Source: Stenotrophomonas_A sp002429615 (lineage in GTDB: Bacteria; Pseudomonadota; Gammaproteobacteria; Xanthomonadales; Xanthomonadaceae). Taken from it: 6,323 nt of DNA. Every line of letters starts with the position of its first letter. Position 1 is the first letter of the stretch. A model generated the notes under the pieces. It had not been told where the DNA came from, made no database searches, and saw nothing but the letters and a program-made list of their open reading frames with translations. The stretch is taken from the NCBI GenBank assembly GCA_031987425.1, contig DALZZL010000192.1, positions 1 to 6,323 of the forward strand, given 5' to 3'. The position numbers were made by a program, and so were the translations under genes. This document shows, piece by piece, positions 1-4,215 of the stretch.

Positions 1-2790
1 CCGGTGAGTCCGCCGCCGCCGCCCACCTCGCCGCCCCCGGTGTCGCCGCCGCCCCCGCCACAGCCCACGATCAACGCGCACCTGGCGCTGATCCACGCCG
101 AGGGCCTGGCCGCCAGCGGCTACGACGGCAGTGGCGTGCGCATCGGCATCGTCGACAGCGGCGTCAACCGCAATCATCCGGCGCTGCAGGGCAGGGTGAT
201 CGCCAACTACACCTACCTGGATCCGCGGACCAACAACACCGCCGTGGATGACGTCGTCGGGCATGGCACCACGGTCGCGCAGCTGGCTGCCGGCAAGCCG
301 TTCGGCAGCTGGCCGGGCGGCGTGGCGCAGGGCGCGCAGATCGTGTCGGCGCGGATCATCGCCGACAAGGCGCCGGAGGACGACGGGTCCGGCCAGGGCA
401 ACGAGGTCGATGGCGCGCTGGGCCTGGCGCCGATCCACGACGACCTGATCGCCGCCGGCGTGAAGATCATGAACAACTCATGGGGTGGCCTGTACTGGAC
501 CAAGCCCGAGGCGACCGCGCCGATCGCCGCCGAGTACCGCCCCTTCATCATCGGCAATGGCGGGCTGGTGGTGTTCGCCGCCGGCAATGATGCGCAGGCC
601 AATCCTTCCGACATGGCCGCGCTGCCGAGCCAGTTCGGCCCCGGCGGCACGCTGCCGGCCGCCGATCTGGAGCGCGGCTGGATCACCGTCGCCGCGCTCG
701 ATACCAGCACGCCGACGCGGCTGGAAAGCTATTCCAATGCCTGCGGCACGGCGATGCGTTACTGCCTGGTCGCGCCGGGCACGGCCTTGTTCACCGGCAC
801 CAACGATACCGCCGGCAATCCGACCTACTGGTACGGCAGTGGCACCTCTTACGCGGCGCCGCTGGTATCCGGCGCGGCGGCGGTGGTGTGGCAGAAGTTT
901 CCGTATTTCAGCAACGACCTGCTGCGGCAGACGCTGCTCGGCACCGCCACCGACATGGGCGCCCCGGGCATCGATGCGGTGTTCGGCAATGGCCTGCTCA
1001 ACGTGGCCAAGGCATTGAACGGTCCCGGCCGGCTGGATTTCGGCGATGCCAGCGCCAGCTTGCCGGCCGGCACGATCAGCGAATGGTCCAACGACATCAG
1101 CGGCGCCGGCGGTGTCGTCGTCGGTGGTGCCGGCACGCTGCGGCTGACCGGCGCCAATACCTTCACCGGTGCGCTGCGCGTGCAGGACACCGCGCGCGTG
1201 GATCTGTTCAACGAGCTCGGCACCGGGCTGGATATCGCGGCCGGTGCGAGCGCCTCGTTGTCGCGCATCGCGATGACGGGCGGCATCGGCAATCGCGGCG
1301 TGCTCGAACTCGGGCCGGACGCCAGCCAGGCGGGTGCCATCAACATCACCGGTGACGTGCGCAACAGCGGTGACGTCAAGCTCGGCGTCGCCGGCGACAT
1401 CAGCATCCACGGCACCTATGTGCAGGATGCCGCGGGACGGCTGTCGTTCCTCATCAACGGCAAGCCGCTGCAGGCCACCAGCGCGCAGCTGGCCGGTGCG
1501 CTGTATGTGTATGGCATCTACGGCAGCTACGTCGGCGGCAGCACGCGTCAGTACGTGCTCAGCACCGCGGCCGGTGGCCTGAGCGGTCAGTTCGACAGCT
1601 TCGGCTATGACAGCAGCAAGCTGCTGTTGAACGCCAGCGTCGGTTACGACACCGGCAATGCGTGGCTCGACATCACCCGCGTCGACGTGGTCGCCGCAGC
1701 CACCGCGCTGGGCACGCCGACCGCCGCCATGCTCGGCAGCGCCACCCGCGTGGAGGATGCCTTCACCGCGCTCGACGGCGGCGATACGAAGGTGACCACG
1801 CCGGTGGCCGGCACCGATGTGCTGCAGGGCGCGGCGAAGATCCAGCAGGTGAGTGGCGCGCAGGCGCTGCAGGCGACGCTCGACAGCCTCTCCGGACGCC
1901 TGCACACGCTCGCCAACGAAGTCACCTTCGATGGCATCGACCAGGATCGGCGCGCGCTGTCGCAGCGCTTCGATGAACTTGGCCGCGATCCGCGCAGCAG
2001 TGGCGCCTGGATGCGTGATACCGGCGGCAGCGGCGACGCCAGCGCCGGCCAGTACGCGATGAGTGGTTGGACGATCGGCCAGGACACGCGCATTGGCAGC
2101 GGCGGCGTGGTCGGCTATGCGTTCGGCGAAACGCGCGCGTATGCCGGCATCGCCGCGCAGGATGATCGCGCGCGCAACCGCCAGACCCAGGCCGACGTGT
2201 ACGGCGGTTGGCATGAAGGCGCCGCCTACGCGATGCTCCAGCTCGGCAGCGGACGCTATCAGCGCGACCTGGACCGTCACCTGCTGCTCGGCGACAGCTG
2301 GCTCGGCGTGGGCAGCCGTTACGAGGGCCGCTTCAGCCGCGCGGCGCTGGAAGGCGGTTATCGCTTCACGCTGGGGGATCGTGCCGATCTCACGCCGTAT
2401 GCCGGCCTGCAGTACGCCAGCGTGGAAACGCCCGCCTTCGCCGAGCAGGGCGGGCTGGGCTTCGGCCTGCGCAGCGACGGGGGCACCACCACGCGCACGC
2501 AGGCCATCGCCGGCCTGCGCGGTGCGCTGCGCCGCGGCGCCTGGTCATGGGAAGGACATGCCGAATGGCAGCAGCCGCTGGCGCAGTCCGGCCAGGTGCT
2601 GCAGGCCAGCTTCACCGGCATCGATGCCTGGGCCGATCTGCCGGCGATGGACGACGCGCCGGCGGCGCTGCTGGGCTTCTCGGCGCGGGCCTGGCTGTCG
2701 CCGCGTTCGCGGCTGGCGCTGGGCTTTGACCAGCGCCTGGGCCGCGATGCGGGCCAGGCGTGGTCGCTGGGTTACCTGCTGGGCTTCTGA
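1..2790 (+). CDS. Autotransporter subtilisin-like (S8) serine protease, 5' end cut by window edge
   Basis: This is a secreted serine endopeptidase that carries its own outer-membrane translocator (type Va secretion). Residues are counted from the GTG at base 4. The frame is open at base 1 and no signal peptide is present, so that GTG is probably internal. Residues 1-22 are a Pro-rich linker. The S8 domain spans about 25-340, with the triad Asp51 (GIVDSG), His87 (GHGT) and Ser282 (GTSYAAP) and oxyanion-hole Asn195 (AAGND). Cys247 and Cys254 could form a disulfide. A Gly/Ala-rich beta stalk follows, with an autotransporter-associated strand motif (LTGANTFTG, about 380-388). A helical linker (about 606-660) precedes a barrel of about 260 residues, which ends in LGYLLGF with the C-terminal Phe typical of Bam-assembled barrels. 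All catalytic residues are intact. The Bordetella SphB1-like class is the nearest analogue I recall. The substrate is unknown. Family assignment is firm; the missing N-terminus is inferred. Confidence 0.95.
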   Translation, partial: PVSPPPPPTSPPPVSPPPPPQPTINAHLALIHAEGLAASGYDGSGVRIGIVDSGVNRNHPALQGRVIANYTYLDPRTNNTAVDDVVGHGTTVAQLAAGKPFGSWPGGVAQGAQIVSARIIADKAPEDDGSGQGNEVDGALGLAPIHDDLIAAGVKIMNNSWGGLYWTKPEATAPIAAEYRPFIIGNGGLVVFAAGNDAQANPSDMAALPSQFGPGGTLPAADLERGWITVAALDTSTPTRLESYSNACGTAMRYCLVAPGTALFTGTNDTAGNPTYWYGSGTSYAAPLVSGAAAVVWQKFPYFSNDLLRQTLLGTATDMGAPGIDAVFGNGLLNVAKALNGPGRLDFGDASASLPAGTISEWSNDISGAGGVVVGGAGTLRLTGANTFTGALRVQDTARVDLFNELGTGLDIAAGASASLSRIAMTGGIGNRGVLELGPDASQAGAINITGDVRNSGDVKLGVAGDISIHGTYVQDAAGRLSFLINGKPLQATSAQLAGALYVYGIYGSYVGGSTRQYVLSTAAGGLSGQFDSFGYDSSKLLLNASVGYDTGNAWLDITRVDVVAAATALGTPTAAMLGSATRVEDAFTALDGGDTKVTTPVAGTDVLQGAAKIQQVSGAQALQATLDSLSGRLHTLANEVTFDGIDQDRRALSQRFDELGRDPRSSGAWMRDTGGSGDASAGQYAMSGWTIGQDTRIGSGGVVGYAFGETRAYAGIAAQDDRARNRQTQADVYGGWHEGAAYAMLQLGSGRYQRDLDRHLLLGDSWLGVGSRYEGRFSRAALEGGYRFTLGDRADLTPYAGLQYASVETPAFAEQGGLGFGLRSDGGTTTRTQAIAGLRGALRRGAWSWEGHAEWQQPLAQSGQVLQASFTGIDAWADLPAMDDAPAALLGFSARAWLSPRSRLALGFDQRLGRDAGQAWSLGYLLGF

Positions 2791-2794
2791 ACCG

Positions 2795-3898
2795 TCAGCG
2801 TTCGTTGCGCAGCTTGTTGATGAAGCGCGGCGCGGCGCGGCCCAGCGGCAGCTTGAGCTTGCCGATCGCCTGGATGCGCTTTTCCGCCATGCGGTCGGCG
2901 GCCTGCTGCGGCGGGATGTTCTCCTGCGCGGACAGCACGAACACCTTTTCCAGGTTGTGGTAGATGCTGCGGATCAGCCGCATCGCGCGTTCGCGGTTGT
3001 AGCCGTCGATTTCCAGCGACACGTTCATCACGCCGCCGGCGTTGACCACGTAGTCCGGCGCGTAGAGGATGCCGCGGCGATGCAGTTCCTCGCCGGTGGC
3101 GGCATCGGCCAGCTGATTGTTGGCGGTGCCGCAGATGATGCCGGCCTTCAGGCGCGGCAGCGTGTCCTGGTTGATCGCCCCTTCCAGCGCGCAGGGCGCG
3201 AACACATCGGCGGCGACATCGTAGATTTCGTCCGGCTTCACCGCCTCGGCGCCGTATTCGCTGACCGCGCGTTCGACCAGCGCCGGGTCCAGGTCGGTGA
3301 CGATGAGCTTGGCGCCGCGCTCCTTCAGCAGCTTCACCAGTTCCATGCCGATATGGCCCAGGCCCTGGATCGCGATGCTGGCCTTGCTCACTTCTTCGTG
3401 GCCGAGCTTGCGGTTGAGCGAGGCCATCAGCGCCTGCAGCGCGCCATAGGCGGTGAACGGCGCCGGGTCGCCCGAGCCGCCATGGGCCTGGTGCACGCCG
3501 GTGACGTACTCGCTCTCCAGGTAGATCTGCTCCATGTCGTTGACGTCGGTGCCGACGTCCTCGGAGGTGATGTAGCGCCCGCCCAGCGACTCGACGAAAC
3601 GGCCGAACGCGCGGAACAGCACCTCGGTCTTGTCGGTCTTGGGGTCGCCGATGATCACCGCCTTGCCGCCGCCCACGTTCAGGCCCGCCAGCGCGTTCTT
3701 GTAGGTCATCGTCCGGCTCAGGCGCAGGGCGTCGTTGATCGCCGCCTCGCTGTTGGGGTAGGCGCGCATGCGCACGCCGCCCAGGGCCGGTCCCAGGACC
3801 GTGCTGTGCAGGGCGATGATCGCGCGTAGTCCGGCGTCCTTGTCATGGCAGAAGACGACCTGTTCGTGGCCGCTGGTGTCGAGCGTTTCAAAAAGCAT
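2795..3898 (-). CDS. ldh: Leucine dehydrogenase (Glu/Leu/Phe/Val dehydrogenase family)
   Basis: A cytoplasmic NAD+-dependent enzyme that oxidatively deaminates L-leucine (also Val and Ile) to branched 2-oxo acids (EC 1.4.1.9). At 367 residues it matches Bacillus leucine dehydrogenases (about 364-366) and is collinear with them at an offset of one. Visible are LGPALGGVRM (35-44), MTYKN with Lys67, GGGK with catalytic Lys79, SEDVGT with Asp114, the Rossmann loop GLGHIG (179-184), Asp202 at the expected NAD-ribose position, NNQ (260-262) and NAGGVMNV (286-293). Lys67, Lys79 and Asp114 correspond to Lys68, Lys80 and Asp115 of the Bacillus sphaericus enzyme as I recall it. The pocket valines are kept (Val290, Val293), but Ser112 stands where that enzyme has Ala. 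The ATG at 3898 follows GGAG (3908-3911) by 9 bases. The gene diverges from the one at 4216 and converges with the protease gene. Valine or another branched amino acid as preferred substrate is possible; glutamate is unlikely. Confidence 0.95.
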   Translation of the reverse strand: MLFETLDTSGHEQVVFCHDKDAGLRAIIALHSTVLGPALGGVRMRAYPNSEAAINDALRLSRTMTYKNALAGLNVGGGKAVIIGDPKTDKTEVLFRAFGRFVESLGGRYITSEDVGTDVNDMEQIYLESEYVTGVHQAHGGSGDPAPFTAYGALQALMASLNRKLGHEEVSKASIAIQGLGHIGMELVKLLKERGAKLIVTDLDPALVERAVSEYGAEAVKPDEIYDVAADVFAPCALEGAINQDTLPRLKAGIICGTANNQLADAATGEELHRRGILYAPDYVVNAGGVMNVSLEIDGYNRERAMRLIRSIYHNLEKVFVLSAQENIPPQQAADRMAEKRIQAIGKLKLPLGRAAPRFINKLRNER

Positions 3899-3907
3899 GG
3901 GGGTGGG

Positions 3908-3911
3908 CTCC
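3908..3911 (-). promoter_or_regulatory. Ribosome binding site of ldh
   Basis: GGAG on the minus strand, 9 bases before the ATG at 3898. It supports this start over in-frame alternatives: the protein then begins at the usual N-terminus of the leucine dehydrogenase family. Confidence 0.75.
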
Positions 3912-3964
3912 GAGGGCGGACACGAGGGCGTGCGGCGGCCGAAACTTTGCCTGTGGCAGGGGCG

Positions 3965-4008
3965 AAAACAAAAAAGCGACGATGGCGGATGGGATCCTCA
4001 GCGTCGCT
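3965..4008 (-). terminator. Intrinsic-terminator-like hairpin with U-tract in the ldh leader
   Basis: Read on the minus strand, AGCGACG (4008-4002) pairs with CGTCGCT (3981-3975). The inner part can pair further (GGAT with ATCC around a CCC loop, plus two pairs beside a mismatch). The 3' arm runs straight into TTTTTT, one G, then TTTT. This is the form of a Rho-independent terminator, yet it lies 67 bases or more before the ldh start codon, and no minus-strand gene lies upstream within the window for it to end. On the plus strand no T-tract follows the hairpin. It could be an attenuator in the ldh leader, the end of a very short RNA, or a 5' stabilising hairpin. The structure is read directly from the sequence; the function is inference. 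Confidence 0.6.
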
Positions 4009-4010
4009 CG

Positions 4011-4039
4011 GGCGCATTCTAGACCACCCCGGCGCATTC
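4011..4039. repeat. 9-bp direct repeat, two copies 20 bp apart
   Basis: GGCGCATTC occurs exactly at 4011-4019 and again at 4031-4039. The 20-bp step is close to two DNA turns, placing both copies on the same helix face. One copy overlaps the candidate ldh -10 box. This is a reasonable layout for a cooperative regulator site; no regulator can be named from the sequence. Confidence 0.45.
4016..4021 (-). promoter_or_regulatory. Candidate -10 box of the ldh promoter
   Basis: TAGAAT on the minus strand matches five of six bases of the sigma-70 consensus TATAAT and stands out in very GC-rich surroundings. At 17- or 18-base spacing the -35 candidates (TGCATG or CTGCAT) are poor, so an activator may be needed. 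The expected start, near 4009, would put the terminator-like hairpin at the extreme 5' end of the transcript and give a leader of about 110 bases. Confidence 0.4.
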
Positions 4040-4060
4040 ATGCAGGCCGGCCCCGGGGGC

Positions 4061-4093
4061 GGCCCGGACGCGGGCCAGCGCCGTCCCCGGCGC
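4061..4093. other. Two adjacent perfect GC hairpins
   Basis: GGCCCG (4061-4066) and CGGGCC (4071-4076) form a 6-bp stem with a 4-base loop. One base later GCGCCG (4078-4083) and CGGCGC (4088-4093) form a second 6-bp stem with a 4-base loop. Neither is followed by a T-tract on either strand, so they are not ordinary intrinsic terminators. They sit between the two divergent leaders. Chance formation in GC-rich DNA is a real alternative. Confidence 0.4.
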
Positions 4094-4101
4094 CGTTGGC
4101 T

Positions 4102-4138
4102 GCGTAGTTCTACGTTGATCGCCTAGGTAACCCTACGC
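4102..4138. promoter_or_regulatory. Nested CGTAG/CTACG inverted repeats, candidate operator
   Basis: CGTAG-TT-CTACG (4103-4114) is a perfect inverted repeat. GCGTAG (4102-4107) is repeated as its complement CTACGC at 4133-4138, so three related half-sites lie in 37 bases. The stretch is less GC-rich than its flanks and lies 78-114 bases before the gene at 4216. A TTGATC resembling a -35 box overlaps it (4115-4120), but I find no convincing -10 at the matching distance. A dimeric helix-turn-helix regulator is plausible; its identity is unknown. Confidence 0.45.
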
Positions 4139-4167
4139 TGGAGCCCCGGACGCGCGGCGGCCGAGAA

Positions 4168-4209
4168 TTCCGGGCACGCGGCCACGGCGGCCGCCCACCG
4201 TGCCCGGGA
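4168..4209 (+). promoter_or_regulatory. Stem-loop covering the ribosome binding site of the 4216 gene
   Basis: Bases 4168-4177 pair with 4200-4209 over 10 bp with one G-U pair (core CCGGGCAC with GTGCCCGG). Inside, GCGGCC (4178-4183) pairs with GGCCGC (4189-4194). The outer 3' arm takes up GGGA of the Shine-Dalgarno sequence GGGAG (4206-4210). If transcription starts upstream of 4168, translation initiation would be masked. The stem is rich in G-C, so a simple heat-melted switch is less likely than control by a protein or another RNA, or it may be incidental. Confidence 0.45.
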
Positions 4210-4210
4210 G
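4206..4210 (+). promoter_or_regulatory. Ribosome binding site of the 4216 gene
   Basis: GGGAG ends 5 bases before the ATG at 4216. It supports that start, which also gives a clean signal peptide at once. A GTG at 4200 in another frame has no comparable site. Confidence 0.7.
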
Positions 4211-4215
4211 CTGCC

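Noticed and set aside
478..2280. Minus-strand 600-codon open frame opposite the protease gene
   Set aside because: Repetitive Ala/Arg/Gly/His composition with no recognisable domain. It lies antisense to a gene with an intact catalytic triad and barrel; long antisense frames are common at this GC content.
2798..2880. Hairpin in the 3' end of ldh as a shared terminator for the converging genes
   Set aside because: Only short stems (about 4 bp) and GC runs without a T-tract on either strand.
2063..3829. Plus-strand 588-codon open frame spanning the protease 3' end and ldh
   Set aside because: It is out of frame with the protease and antisense to ldh, whose catalytic motifs are all in place. 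Composition is low-complexity Ala/Arg.
3718..4041. Minus-strand 107-codon frame as an ldh leader peptide
   Set aside because: It starts upstream of the expected transcription start, overlaps ldh in another frame, and has no cluster of Leu, Ile or Val codons near the hairpin as amino-acid attenuation would need.
3899..4215. Known riboswitch, T-box or tRNA in the divergent intergenic region
   Set aside because: No T-box sequence, tRNA cloverleaf or riboswitch core that I recognise on either strand; only the simple hairpins and repeats listed.
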